Shown here one piece after another: positions 16,240-25,217 of a stretch of 64,000 nt of DNA. The notes beneath the pieces were generated by a model that saw only the letters and a list, made by a program, of their open reading frames with translations, searched no databases and was not told where the DNA came from. The DNA lies in assembly GCA_964370815.1 (NCBI GenBank), contig CAYJKQ010000007.1, forward strand, positions 62,001 through 126,000. Reading direction: 5' to 3'. This DNA is from UBA12087 sp964370815 (lineage in GTDB: Bacteria > Chloroflexota > Anaerolineae > Anaerolineales > Villigracilaceae). The stretch's first letter is position 1; each line of letters opens with the position of its first letter. The position numbers and the translations under genes were made by a program.

Positions 16240-17586
16240 ATGAGCAAGCAATGGTTTCAGCCTCTCAAAACTGCGCGCAAGACCGAAGTTCTGGAAGAAC
16301 TCAGCCAGGCATCTTCTCCTGGTTTCGATTACTTTCTATTGGTCATGCTGTCGTGTAGTATTGCCACCTTTGGGCTGGTCACCGATTCCCCCGCAGTGAT
16401 CATCGGAGCCATGCTGGTTGCGCCTCTTATGACTCCGATCCTTGGGCTTTCGCTGGCAACGGTGACAGGCAAAGAGCAACTCTTCCAACGGGCTGCCCTG
16501 TCTATCGGCGTCGGCATTCTGCTTTCATTAGCCCTGTCCACCCTGTGGGGCTGGCTCGCTCGCATCCTGCCTTTCGACCTGTTGGTTACTCTACCGGGAG
16601 AAGTCCTGGCACGCAGCCACCCAACCCCCTTTGACCTGGGCATAGCACTGGCCGGGGGAGCTGCTGCAGCTTATGCGCTGGCAAACCCGCGCCTTTCAGC
16701 TGCTCTACCCGGGGTGGCGATCGCCACTGCCTTGATGCCCCCGCTTTGTACAATTGGGATCGGATTAGCCACCGCAAACTGGGATATCGCTTTTGGTGCC
16801 ACGCTGCTATTTGTTACCAACCTGGCTGCCATCTCGTTCGCAGGCATCGTGGTTTTTGTGGCGCTCGGTTTCCATCTCCGGAATACGAGTGTCCTGCTCT
16901 GGAATCGCGTGCCGCGCAGCCTGGTGATCTCGGCTGTGCTGGTGCTTTTGGTAACCGTACCACTGGTTCTGCTGACCCTGCGCCTGGTGGAACATGCCCG
17001 ATACAATAAACTGGTGCAGGATACGGTTGCAGCACAGATCGAAACATTACCCGATGCCCAGCTCCTGGAAGTGGATCTGGAGCAGGTCGGCACTGTATTG
17101 CATATTAAAGTAACTATTCTTACCACACGCCCTCCAGTCTATAAGGAAGTTGTCAGCTTGCAGGAAGAATTTGCCCTGCAGTTGGATCAGCCGGTTGCCC
17201 TGCAGCTGTTGGTGGTACCCGGGACAAAGCTGGACCCGCTCATCCCGCCCACGCGCACACCAACCCGGACATCCACCCCGACCGGATTGCCGACAGCAAC
17301 ACCTACGCCAACAGCTTCACTCACACCCACCAGGACGCAGACGCCAACGGCAACTCTCACCTTCACACCCACTGCTGTGCTGGCTTATATCGCTAACACG
17401 GGCGGCAAAGGTGTCTTTGTCTACGATTCGCCGAAGGGAATGATCATTGACTCATTGGCGGAGGGTTGGCCGATCAGGATCCTTTACCGGCGTGAGATCG
17501 TCAATGGTTACGAATGGCTGGAGATACAACAACTTGATGGCAAAGTTGGATGGGTGCCAGCTTTTTACGTCAGCATCCAGCCCTGA
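16240..17586 (+). CDS. DUF389 membrane protein fused to Thr/Pro linker and SH3-like domain
   Basis: The 448-residue protein has three parts. Residues about 20-250 match the DUF389 family (FDYFLLVMLSCSIATFGL, SPAVIIGAMLVAPLMTPILG, a Gly/Ala-rich segment and several membrane helices). Residues about 330-380 form a low-complexity Thr/Pro linker (repeated TPT). Residues about 385-448 form a bacterial SH3-like domain (GVFVYDSPKG, YEWLEIQQLDGKVGWVPAFYV). DUF389 proteins are of unknown biochemical role. The linker and SH3 module imply that the C-terminus faces the cell wall. The gene stands alone behind ClC. Confidence 0.85.
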   Translation: MSKQWFQPLKTARKTEVLEELSQASSPGFDYFLLVMLSCSIATFGLVTDSPAVIIGAMLVAPLMTPILGLSLATVTGKEQLFQRAALSIGVGILLSLALSTLWGWLARILPFDLLVTLPGEVLARSHPTPFDLGIALAGGAAAAYALANPRLSAALPGVAIATALMPPLCTIGIGLATANWDIAFGATLLFVTNLAAISFAGIVVFVALGFHLRNTSVLLWNRVPRSLVISAVLVLLVTVPLVLLTLRLVEHARYNKLVQDTVAAQIETLPDAQLLEVDLEQVGTVLHIKVTILTTRPPVYKEVVSLQEEFALQLDQPVALQLLVVPGTKLDPLIPPTRTPTRTSTPTGLPTATPTPTASLTPTRTQTPTATLTFTPTAVLAYIANTGGKGVFVYDSPKGMIIDSLAEGWPIRILYRREIVNGYEWLEIQQLDGKVGWVPAFYVSIQP

Positions 17587-17747
17587 TTTTCTGTGCATCC
17601 AGATCAATCCTTTGCAACCAATGTGATTCTAGTAGAATCCGGGGTGTTTTTTTTGAAAGTCAGCCACCCCATACTCCACACCCCACTACTTTTGAATTTT
17701 TGGATAAGCTCTTATGGTAGAATAAATTAGGAGTCGATCTGATCCAA

Positions 17748-18311
17748 ATGAATGAAATCAACTGGACACTAACCTTGATAGTCTTCTTGGCCCGTATCGT
17801 GGACGTGAGCCTGGGTACCATGCGTATTATCTTTATCAGTAAAGGTAAACGCTTACTGGCTCCACTGTTGGGATTCGTGGAAGTATTGATTTGGATTGTA
17901 GTGATCAGCCAATTAGTGAAGAACGTTTCCAATCTGGTTGGATACCTGGCTTACGCGGCCGGGTTTGCTGCTGGTAACTTCGTCGGCATGGCAATCGAGA
18001 ACCGCCTGGCAATTGGTACGCTCTTGGTGCGGGCGATCGTAGCTGGGGAAACAGAAATCCTGATCCGGGAACTTAAAGATGCGGGTTATGGGGTAACATT
18101 TTTCGACGCCCAGGGTGCCAGCGGTCCTGTAAAAGTCATTTATACTGTCATTAATCGCAAAGAACTCAATGATGTTGTTCAGCGAATAAAACTTAACCAT
18201 CCGCATGCTTTCTACACTGTTGAGGAAGTCCGCCTGGCAAGTGAAGGTGTGTTTCATCGTCCTCAAATCCATACCCCTCTTCACTATTTAAGGTTGAAGG
18301 GTAAAAGGTGA
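17748..18311 (+). CDS. UPF0316/DUF2179 membrane protein
   Basis: The 187-residue product matches the UPF0316 family. It has an N-terminal membrane part (LTLIVFLARIVDVSLGTMRIIF, LLGFVEVLIWIVVISQLV, YAAGFAAGNFVGMAIE) and a C-terminal DUF2179 domain (ILIRELKDAGYGVTFFDAQG, YTVINRKELNDVVQRI, FYTVEEVRLASEGVF). DUF2179 domains are proposed regulatory or ligand-binding modules; the function is unknown. An extended -10-like TATGGTAGAAT sequence near 17713 could be its promoter. It is not closely linked to neighbours. Confidence 0.88.
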   Translation: MNEINWTLTLIVFLARIVDVSLGTMRIIFISKGKRLLAPLLGFVEVLIWIVVISQLVKNVSNLVGYLAYAAGFAAGNFVGMAIENRLAIGTLLVRAIVAGETEILIRELKDAGYGVTFFDAQGASGPVKVIYTVINRKELNDVVQRIKLNHPHAFYTVEEVRLASEGVFHRPQIHTPLHYLRLKGKR

Positions 18312-18738
18312 TCCATCGCTTGCAGGGTGTTTGAGCGATAAGGCAGGACAAAAAAAGCACGGCTCCATCCTGCCTGATGTAAGCTAGACGGTTGCACTCA
18401 ACGTCTCCATTCCCATGGGTGTGGATGACTTAATTGGGTCCTCGGAATAATCAAACCAACGTTCAATTATCAGTTCATTGGATCGGCTGGACTACGATCT
18501 TGCATTTCCGCTTGAATGATTGGAGCGGACCAATCATCGAACTGCAGTTCCAGCGGCTGCAAAAAAAGATCTGAGGAACACAAGACAAAAATTTTTAACA
18601 ACCGTAAATCTTTTAAGATTTACGCACTTCAAGGTAGGAGTGGATGTGGCGGGTGGATAAAACCCACCCATAACACCCTTAATTCCTATCCAACTGATGT
18701 AACTCATATATTACTTAGAAGGGGAACAAGGAGTTGAA
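18312..18738. other. Intergenic region with one hairpin
   Basis: No gene is visible. The arms GTAAATCTT (18604-18612) and AAGATTTAC (18615-18623) form a nine-base-pair stem with almost no loop. It is a near-perfect palindrome and could be an operator for the operon starting at 18739. It has no T tract. An AAGGGGAACAAGGAG sequence just before 18739 provides the ribosome site. Confidence 0.4.
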
Positions 18739-20130
18739 ATGTCTGGAATAACCGGTATTGCCCGCCAGGGGGAAACTGAACTGGTTACAAGAATGTTGGA
18801 CAAGATATCTTTCCGTGGGAATAGCCAACCTAACATAATTGAGAAATATGGTGCAACCCTGGGAGTGATCGCGAATTCACCTGATTCGATCAATCAACCA
18901 CCATCATTCGAGGCTAAATCCGTATGGGATGGTCCCAGACCTCCCATGCCATTTGGCGAGCAGATCCATCTGGCGCGGGGTGCATTTTCAATGGCTTCAG
19001 TTGATCATGACGGACTTATGATCGCCAGGGATTCGCTTGGAATCCGGCCCCTGTACTACGGTCATACCCGGGATGGCATCTTATGTTTTGCGTCCGAAGT
19101 GAAAGCATTGTTGGAAGCGACAAAAGATGTTCACGAATTTCCACCAGGAACCTGGATGGGTGTGGATGAATCACCTCTAACCTTTTATGACCTGCGGATC
19201 GAATCATCCAGCGATCTTCCTATGAATGTCATGGTCACGCGCCTGCGTCTTCTGCTTGAACAGGCTGTCTTGCGCAGAATAGACAGCCCGGTGATGGGCA
19301 GCTGGCTCTCAGGCGGGTTGGATTCATCAGCAATTGCTGCCCTGGCTCGTCCACATCTTAAGACACTGCATACTTTTGCCGGCGGGCTGCAAGGCGCCCC
19401 GGATTTGAAATTTGCCCGGCAGGTGTCCGAATTTCTGCAAACCGAACATCATGAAGTGATCGCAACGGTTGCAGATCTGGTGAAAGTTTTACCTGAAGTC
19501 ATCTATCACATGGAATCTTTTGACGCACTGTTGATCCGCTCAACGTTGATGAATTACCTGGTGGCAAAGGCTGCTTCAGAATATGTCGGGTCAGCCTTCT
19601 CCGGCGAGGGCGGGGATGAACTTTTCGGGGGGTATGAATATCTCAAAGATCTGCCTTTGCAGGATCTGCCAGCTGAACTGGTTGATATCACCGGACGATT
19701 GCACAACACTGCCTTGCAGCGTGTCGACCGCAGCGCCAGTGCACATGGGTTGGTCATCTATGTCCCGCTGCTGGATATGGATGTGGTCAAGTTCGCCCTC
19801 AGCACACCTGCGGAGATGAAGATCAGGCAGGGTGACAAAGTGATCGAAAAATACATTTTCCGCCTGGCGATGCAAGGCATCCTCCCCGATGAGATTCTGT
19901 GGAGACCGAAAGCAAAATTCTGGGAAGGAGCCGGAGTTGAGACCCTCCTGGAGGAATTTGCCCAAAGAAACGTTTCGGAATCTGACTTTACCCGCGAGAG
20001 GATCCTGCCCAACAGCTGGTCCCTCGGCACCAGGGAAGAACTGATGTATTATCGAATTTTCAGGGATCATTTTGGCGAATTTGAAGACTTGGATTGGATG
20101 GGTCGCACCAAAGGTGCCCCGGTAGCATGA
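18739..20130 (+). CDS. Asparagine-synthetase-like protein with degenerate glutaminase half
   Basis: The 463-residue product has the synthetase half of AsnB: the ATP pyrophosphatase loop SWLSGGLDSSAIAALA near residue 190 and SGEGGDELFGGYEY near residue 290. The N-terminal half is a shortened glutaminase-like fold (about 140 residues rather than about 200). It begins MSGITGIA where active enzymes have MCGI, so the nucleophilic Cys is replaced by Ser, and the HRGPD motif reads FRGNS. Use of glutamine is therefore doubtful; it may use ammonia or form another amide. It overlaps the next gene by four bases and heads a three-gene operon. The substrate is not evident. Confidence 0.85.
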   Translation: MSGITGIARQGETELVTRMLDKISFRGNSQPNIIEKYGATLGVIANSPDSINQPPSFEAKSVWDGPRPPMPFGEQIHLARGAFSMASVDHDGLMIARDSLGIRPLYYGHTRDGILCFASEVKALLEATKDVHEFPPGTWMGVDESPLTFYDLRIESSSDLPMNVMVTRLRLLLEQAVLRRIDSPVMGSWLSGGLDSSAIAALARPHLKTLHTFAGGLQGAPDLKFARQVSEFLQTEHHEVIATVADLVKVLPEVIYHMESFDALLIRSTLMNYLVAKAASEYVGSAFSGEGGDELFGGYEYLKDLPLQDLPAELVDITGRLHNTALQRVDRSASAHGLVIYVPLLDMDVVKFALSTPAEMKIRQGDKVIEKYIFRLAMQGILPDEILWRPKAKFWEGAGVETLLEEFAQRNVSESDFTRERILPNSWSLGTREELMYYRIFRDHFGEFEDLDWMGRTKGAPVA

Positions 20131-20732
20131 AGGAAACGCTTATTTTTGCTTGGATCAATCTGGTTGTACTGGTGTTTTCTTCCCTGCTTTTCCTGTATTT
20201 TTATATACGTAGTGTCAGTCCAGCGACGCTGGAAAAAATTCTTGGACCGGGAGCCTACGCGCGCTGTGGCAGGGACCGCATTATTGCCTCACTCTTTGAG
20301 ATGCTCATCCTGATCAATTATTTCATCTATTTCTTCCACCCGCTGCCTGTCCCATTGCCGGACAGATTTCCGTGGGATTGGTGGGTCTCCATCCTGATCG
20401 CCTTCGCTATCGCCATACCGTCAATTACACTGATGGTCGCCGGTTTGAAAGATGCTGGTGAGGAAGCTTTGCACCCCAGAAAAGAACATGGCATGTTTGG
20501 CGGGATCTATACCAGAATTCGCCATCCACAAGCTGCCGGTGAGGTTTTTTTATGGTGGGTGTTTGCCTTTTTACTAAATTCCCCTTTCCTGGTATTGTTT
20601 TCTTTCATCTACATCCCCATCTTTATCATGCTGTGTTTCGCTGAGGAGCAGGATCTGCTCTGGCGCTATGGCGATGCCTATGCGGATTATTGCAAACGAA
20701 CAGGCGCTTTCTTCCCCAGGAAGGAGCGATAG
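20127..20732 (+). CDS. Membrane methyltransferase of the isoprenylcysteine carboxyl methyltransferase (ICMT)/PEMT type
   Basis: From the ATG at 20127, overlapping the previous stop (ATGA), the product is 201 residues with about five hydrophobic segments. The C-terminal half has the SAM-binding signature of this fold: GGIYTRIRHPQAAGEVFLWW, then PIFIMLCFAEEQDLLWRYGDAYADYCKRTGAFFP. Bacterial members methylate small or lipid acceptors; the acceptor here is unknown. Translational coupling to the asparagine-synthetase-like gene and to the nitroreductase-like gene suggests a shared modification pathway, which is inference. Confidence 0.82.
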   Translation: MKETLIFAWINLVVLVFSSLLFLYFYIRSVSPATLEKILGPGAYARCGRDRIIASLFEMLILINYFIYFFHPLPVPLPDRFPWDWWVSILIAFAIAIPSITLMVAGLKDAGEEALHPRKEHGMFGGIYTRIRHPQAAGEVFLWWVFAFLLNSPFLVLFSFIYIPIFIMLCFAEEQDLLWRYGDAYADYCKRTGAFFPRKER

Positions 20733-20734
20733 TC

Positions 20735-21214
20735 ATGCCTGAGCAATTCAAAGAAGTACGACCTCCCAGTGGTCTCAGCCGCCTGGGATTTCGCCTTCCG
20801 ATCTGGTTCTACCGCCTGGGGTTGGGTGGTCTGCTGGGGAAACGCTTTTTGTGCCTGACTCACACCGGGCGCAAATCCGGGCAGCCACGCCAGACGGTTT
20901 TGGAAATTGTACGTTATGATGCAGCCAGCGGAGCATGCGTGGTGGCGGCAGGGTTCGGCGAAGGATCGGACTGGGTGCGCAATGTGACCCACGATCCACA
21001 GGTCATTATTACCGTTGGCAGGCACAGCAGAAGCGCTCTGGCTGAGCAGCTCGATGCACAGACTGCCGGAGTTGAACTGGTGAACTATGCCCACCTGCAC
21101 CCTGTGGCGTGGCGCGAGTTATCCAACTTTATGGGGTACCACCTGGATGGGAGTGATGAAGATATCAAGGCACTTGGAGAGCTGATCTCCATGTTCATTC
21201 TGCGTCCGGTCTGA
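20735..21214 (+). CDS. Deazaflavin (F420)-dependent nitroreductase-family protein
   Basis: From the ATG at 20735 (AGGAAGGAG upstream) the 159-residue product matches the Ddn/DUF385 family of split-barrel F420H2-dependent reductases: LTHTGRKSGQPRQTVLEIV, then GFGEGSDWVRNVTHDPQVIITVG and HPVAWRELSNFMGY. These proteins reduce nitro compounds, quinones or other substrates with F420. It lies two bases after the ICMT-like stop and is the last gene of that operon. Presence of the F420 cofactor in this organism is inferred from the family; no F420 biosynthesis gene is in the window. Confidence 0.85.
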   Translation: MPEQFKEVRPPSGLSRLGFRLPIWFYRLGLGGLLGKRFLCLTHTGRKSGQPRQTVLEIVRYDAASGACVVAAGFGEGSDWVRNVTHDPQVIITVGRHSRSALAEQLDAQTAGVELVNYAHLHPVAWRELSNFMGYHLDGSDEDIKALGELISMFILRPV

Positions 21215-21444
21215 CCCGCTAGTATTATTCCAATTTATATGGAGGTCCAGTATTAAGGAAGGTGTAACCTGTTCTGCAAATGTACATTTCCATTTGCACG
21301 TGATCCGAAAGCGAGAAGAACTTTTATGGTGATTTCTCAATAATTCGGAAAAGATGGTGATTCGTAAGTGTGTGTAGCAAATTTTTGAACCTCCCGTTCC
21401 TCATCTTTTGGGAGATCGCTTATATGGAAAACGGAGCAATAAAA

Positions 21445-23088
21445 ATGAAAACAATTGTGGCTGCTGCCCTGGGGGAATGTGTTCATGTAGCTGGTGTGTC
21501 CAATTTCTTACGCCTGGCGGAAGCGGCTGGTTGGCGAGTTGTCTTTCTAGGCCCGGCAGTGGCGATGGATATTGTGATCGAGGCAGCACGCCGTGAGCGG
21601 GCTGACATGGTCGGCATCTCTTACCGCCTGACCCCTGAAACCGGCGAACGTTTGCTGGGTGAGTTTGCCGAACTGGCTGCCGACCTGCACGCAGATGGTG
21701 TACGTTTTGTTTTCGGTGGTACACCACCAGTTGCAGATCGGGCGAAAGCCATTGGCTTTTTCGAGAAAATCTTTGATGGCAGCGAAAAAAACGAGGAAGT
21801 GCTGGCATTTCTGAAAGGGCAACCCGTCCAGCAGGGAATCGTGGGCAATTTTCCCCAATCCACTGTGGAACGCATACACTGGAAGTCTCCCTTTCCGCTA
21901 TTGCGCCACCACTTCGGGTTGCCAGGCATGAAAGCCACCCTGGCAGGAATCGAGCAGATCGCGACTGCCGGTGCACTGGATGTGATCTCTCTTGGCATAG
22001 ACCAGGATGCCCAGGAAAACTTCTTTCATCCTGAGCGCCAGGAAAAAAGACAACGCGGCGCAGGTGGTGTTCCGGTGCGTACGGCGGATGACTACCGGGC
22101 ACTCCATGCTGCCTCCCGATGTGGTAACTTTCCACTTATGCGCACCTATTCGGGAACGGATGATTTCATCCGTCTGGCAGAGATGTATGTAGAAACCATT
22201 CACAATGCCTGGTGCGCCATCCCGTTGTTCTGGTTCAACCAGATGGATGGGCGCGGTCCCTGGGACCTGGAAGGCTCGATCCGTGAGCACCAGCAGGTCA
22301 TGGCATGGTACGGGGAGCGAAACCTGCCGGTGGAGTTGAATGAACCGCATCACTGGGGCATGCGTGATGCTCCCGATGTGATCTGCGTGGTTTCCGCTTA
22401 TCTGGCTGCCTATAATGCTTATAAATTTGGAGTCAAGGATTACATTGCCCAATTAATGTTCAACAGCCCTCCGGGCTTGTCGGACGCCATGGACCTGGCA
22501 AAAATGCTGGCTGTTCTCGAATTGATCGATCCGCTATCTTCCGGAGCAGATTTCCACATCTGGAAACAAACACGCACCGGGTTGCTCAGCTACCCGCTTG
22601 ATCTGGTTGCGGCACGCGCCCACCTGGTAGCCAGTGTCTACCTGCAAATGGCGCTGGAACCTCACATCGTCCATGTAGTCGGTCACACTGAAGCTCACCA
22701 CGCGGCTAATGCTGACGATATCATCGAAGCCAGCGGGTTGGCTCGTCGGGCTATCGAGAATGCCCTGTCTGGACAACCTGACATGACCGCTGATAAGCGC
22801 ATTCAGCAGCGCTGCTCCAGCTTGGTGAAAGAAGCAAATTACACTCTGGATGTGATCCGCGGCCTGGCTGTCAACGGGGTGGATGATCCGCTGAGCGATC
22901 CGGGTACGCTGGCAAAAGCGGTATCGATTGGCATCCTGGATGCCCCGCAGTTGAAAAATAACCACTTCGCGCCCGGAAAGATCCAGACACGTATTGTTGA
23001 TGGGGCTTGCGTGGCTATCCATCCAGAAACAAGGAAACCAATCGGTGAGGCTGAGCGCCTTGCCTTTGTTCATCAAGGAGAAGTATGA
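21445..23088 (+). CDS. Cobalamin (B12)-binding protein with mutase-like C-terminal region
   Basis: From the ATG at 21445 (CGGAG upstream) the protein is 547 residues. The first 130 residues form a B12-binding Rossmann-like domain: ALGECVHVAGVSNFLRLAEAAGW keeps the His-x-x-Gly of the DxHxxG cobalt-ligand motif but has Cys in place of Asp. ADMVGISYRLTP and VRFVFGGTPP follow. The remainder (YSGTDDFIRLAEMYVETIHN, LPVELNEPHHWGMRDAPD, YIAQLMFNSPPG, GHTEAHHAA) resembles the barrel subunit of glutamate-mutase-like enzymes. The substrate is unknown. It overlaps the following dehydrogenase by four bases, so the two are co-translated and probably act in one pathway. Confidence 0.8.
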   Translation: MKTIVAAALGECVHVAGVSNFLRLAEAAGWRVVFLGPAVAMDIVIEAARRERADMVGISYRLTPETGERLLGEFAELAADLHADGVRFVFGGTPPVADRAKAIGFFEKIFDGSEKNEEVLAFLKGQPVQQGIVGNFPQSTVERIHWKSPFPLLRHHFGLPGMKATLAGIEQIATAGALDVISLGIDQDAQENFFHPERQEKRQRGAGGVPVRTADDYRALHAASRCGNFPLMRTYSGTDDFIRLAEMYVETIHNAWCAIPLFWFNQMDGRGPWDLEGSIREHQQVMAWYGERNLPVELNEPHHWGMRDAPDVICVVSAYLAAYNAYKFGVKDYIAQLMFNSPPGLSDAMDLAKMLAVLELIDPLSSGADFHIWKQTRTGLLSYPLDLVAARAHLVASVYLQMALEPHIVHVVGHTEAHHAANADDIIEASGLARRAIENALSGQPDMTADKRIQQRCSSLVKEANYTLDVIRGLAVNGVDDPLSDPGTLAKAVSIGILDAPQLKNNHFAPGKIQTRIVDGACVAIHPETRKPIGEAERLAFVHQGEV

Positions 23089-24197
23089 AAACAATTGAGA
23101 ATTTCACAGTCATTGGCTCCGGCCATGGAGGTAAGGCAATGGCCGCCCACCTGGCACTTTTGGGTTTAAAAGTTACCTTGTTTAACCGCACAGCAGAACG
23201 AGTTTCAGCGCTGAAAATGCGAGGCGGGATCGAACTGGAAAGTTATGAAGGTGGACCGCACGGTTTTGGAAAATTGGCACATGTCACTTCTGATTATGCA
23301 GAGGCAGTCAAAAATGCCCATGTCATCATGGTGGTAGTGCCTTCCTCAGCCCATGTGGATATTGCCAAAGGGTTGGCACCTCACTTGAAAAAAGGACAGA
23401 TCATCATACTGCATCCCGGGCGAACCTTCGGAGCTATTGAGTTTGCCAAGGTATTACGGGACCAGGATTGCATGGCAGATGTGACCATAGCTGAAGCTGA
23501 GACCTTCGTCTATGCCAGCCGTTCAGATGGACCTGCCCAGGCACGCATCTTCCGCATCAAGGAAGCTGTGCCTCTGGCGGCATTACCGGCCACCCGAACT
23601 AAGAGCGTGTTGGATGCCATCCAACCAGCCTATCCACAATTCATTGATGGCATCAATGTTCTGCACACAGGTTTGAACAATATGGGTGCCATTTTTCATC
23701 CTGCCCTGACCATTCTGAATGCAGGTTGGATCGAGGCGACTCATGGCGATTTTCAATTCTATATCGATGGAGTCACTCCTTCAGTGGCGCGTTTGTTGGA
23801 AACCCTTGACCGTGAACGCGTTACAGTTGCCTCTTCAATGGGCATCCGAGCACGTACCGGTCTTGAATGGTTAAAACTGGCTTACGATACGGATGGTGAA
23901 AACCTGTATGAGGCGGTTCACAACCAACCCGGTTATTTTGGCATTACCGCCCCCCCCACATTGAACCACCGTTACATCTTTGAAGATGTACCCATGAGCC
24001 TGGTACCCATTGCAGCGATGGGTGAACGCTACGGGGTTTCAGTACGTGGCATCGACAGCATCATTCGCCTGGCGTGCATCATCCACCATACGGACTACTG
24101 GCGGCGCGGCCGCACACTCGACAGGCTTGGTCTTAAGCAGTTGAGTGTTAACGAGGTGACCCGTTATGTAGATGAAGGGATAATGGAGATCGATTGA
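23085..24197 (+). CDS. Octopine/nopaline-type NAD(P) dehydrogenase family protein
   Basis: The 370-residue protein opens with a Rossmann nucleotide-binding segment (FTVIGSGHGGKAMAAHLALLG), then VIMVVVPSSAHVDIAKGLAPHL and IIILHPGRTFGAIEF. The C-terminal half is all-alpha, with the MGAIFHPALTILNAGWIE segment typical of octopine dehydrogenases (opine reductases). Such enzymes join amino acids and 2-oxo acids reductively, or run in reverse. Coupling (ATGA overlap) to a B12-dependent-mutase-like gene suggests an amino-acid rearrangement or catabolic step. A bidirectional terminator follows. Confidence 0.85.
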   Translation: MKTIENFTVIGSGHGGKAMAAHLALLGLKVTLFNRTAERVSALKMRGGIELESYEGGPHGFGKLAHVTSDYAEAVKNAHVIMVVVPSSAHVDIAKGLAPHLKKGQIIILHPGRTFGAIEFAKVLRDQDCMADVTIAEAETFVYASRSDGPAQARIFRIKEAVPLAALPATRTKSVLDAIQPAYPQFIDGINVLHTGLNNMGAIFHPALTILNAGWIEATHGDFQFYIDGVTPSVARLLETLDRERVTVASSMGIRARTGLEWLKLAYDTDGENLYEAVHNQPGYFGITAPPTLNHRYIFEDVPMSLVPIAAMGERYGVSVRGIDSIIRLACIIHHTDYWRRGRTLDRLGLKQLSVNEVTRYVDEGIMEID

Positions 24198-24235
24198 AGG
24201 GATTCGTGCAGGATTTTGACACCAAAAGAAATGAA

Positions 24236-24272
24236 AACGCAGGCTGGATTTGATCTTCAACCTGCGTTCTTT
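24236..24272. terminator. Bidirectional terminator between the dehydrogenase and selenoprotein genes
   Basis: AACGCAGGCTG (24236-24246) pairs with CAACCTGCGTT (24258-24268), 11 positions with one mismatch, followed by CTTTT on the plus strand and preceded by AAAA on it (24233-24237). It sits between convergent genes. Confidence 0.7.
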
Positions 24273-24334
24273 TGTCACACTTGTTAATTGAACCTCTCCT
24301 TAAAGGATCTCTTTCTTGAAGCGGGATTTATTTA

Positions 24335-25120
24335 TTATTTATAACGCTCATCCAGCATGACCGGTTCGAGCGGCGCATCCTGTGCCAGCAAGTCCAGGGT
24401 GGCTTTGAGGACACGCAACTGCTGGGCGGTATCCCCCGCGAGACCGAGGCTGGTTCCATGCCCCAGGCGGGTATAGGTGGCGCGCGGCGGCAGCAGGCGG
24501 CGTGTGATGCCTGCGCTCCAGGATGTCAGGGTGGTGGCGATGCCGTTCAATTCCAGTGCTCGCCCGATCAGTCCCACGGACTGACAGCAAATGGGTCAGG
24601 CAGGCACCAGCAGGGCAGCCTGGGCTCCTTCATCCTGGGCAAATTTTAAGATCGCTGGAATTGTCTCTTCGATCAGGCGCGAGACATCCGGTTGGTAGCC
24701 CATGAAACTGACCACATCGCTCAGTTCGCCGATCTCCCCATCTGAAACCATCTTGCGCAGGTGTTCAAGCGGCAGAAGTACCTGGGGATCGATATCCACT
24801 GCGCTGTGATCATAATGCTCATGGGCATAGGCTAATTGATCGAAAGGGGTGGTCACCGGAAATGAACGGATCGAATAATCCCCCAGCAGATTACCGGCCT
24901 CGAAAGGCTGCTGGCTGGCGTGAAGATAGCCACCGGCAGATGAGATCAGCATCAGGCGGCTTGTTTTCAGATCCAGTCCCGGGCTGGAAAGCGGAAACTG
25001 GTTCCTGGGGCGATTGTAGATCTCCCAGGATTCCTTCCCTGTGCGTTGAAAATGAGCCAGCCAGCCCTGCTTGAAATCTTCTTTCCATTGATCGCTATTT
25101 TCCAAAATACTCATGGTCAC
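24335..25120 (-). CDS. Glycine/sarcosine/betaine reductase selenoprotein-B-family protein with in-frame UGA (selenocysteine)
   Basis: Reading through one TGA at 24598-24596 gives a single 261-residue protein. The part before it (RLMLISSAGGYL, GDYSIRSFPVTTPFDQLAYAHEHYDH, LEHLRKMVSDGEIGELSD, AQAALLVPA) and the part after it (PICCQSVGLIGRALELNGI) are both needed to match the GrdB-like family. In that family this place reads VPxCPxCxQSVGL. The UGA therefore replaces the first Cys of a CxxC pair, giving U175-P-I-C178. A SECIS-like hairpin starts 10 bases after the UGA. Related enzymes are redox proteins acting with thioredoxin-like partners; the substrate here is unknown. Start is GTG at 25120 or ATG at 25114. 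A standard gene caller would split or truncate it. Confidence 0.85.
24567..24585 (-). promoter_or_regulatory. Bacterial SECIS-like hairpin downstream of the in-frame UGA
   Basis: On the minus strand, GTCAGTCC (24585-24578) pairs with GGACTGAT (24574-24567), eight pairs with one wobble, closing a GTG loop (24577-24575). The loop begins 18 nt after the UGA, within the known 16-37 nt range for bacterial SECIS elements, and offers the apical GU that SelB recognises. Confidence 0.7.
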
Positions 25121-25217
25121 CTGTTATCAAAACGAAAGGGGCTGTTCAGTGTTATTTCTGGGCAGCCCCTCTGGCAATTGCAATCCCGGCTAATTAGATA
25201 GGATCGTTGATGGGATC

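Noticed and set aside
24335..25120. Reading the two halves of the GrdB-like gene as a frameshifted or nonsense pseudogene
   Set aside because: Phase is unchanged across the TGA, both sides are well conserved, the UGA falls exactly on a redox Cys position, and a SECIS-like hairpin follows.
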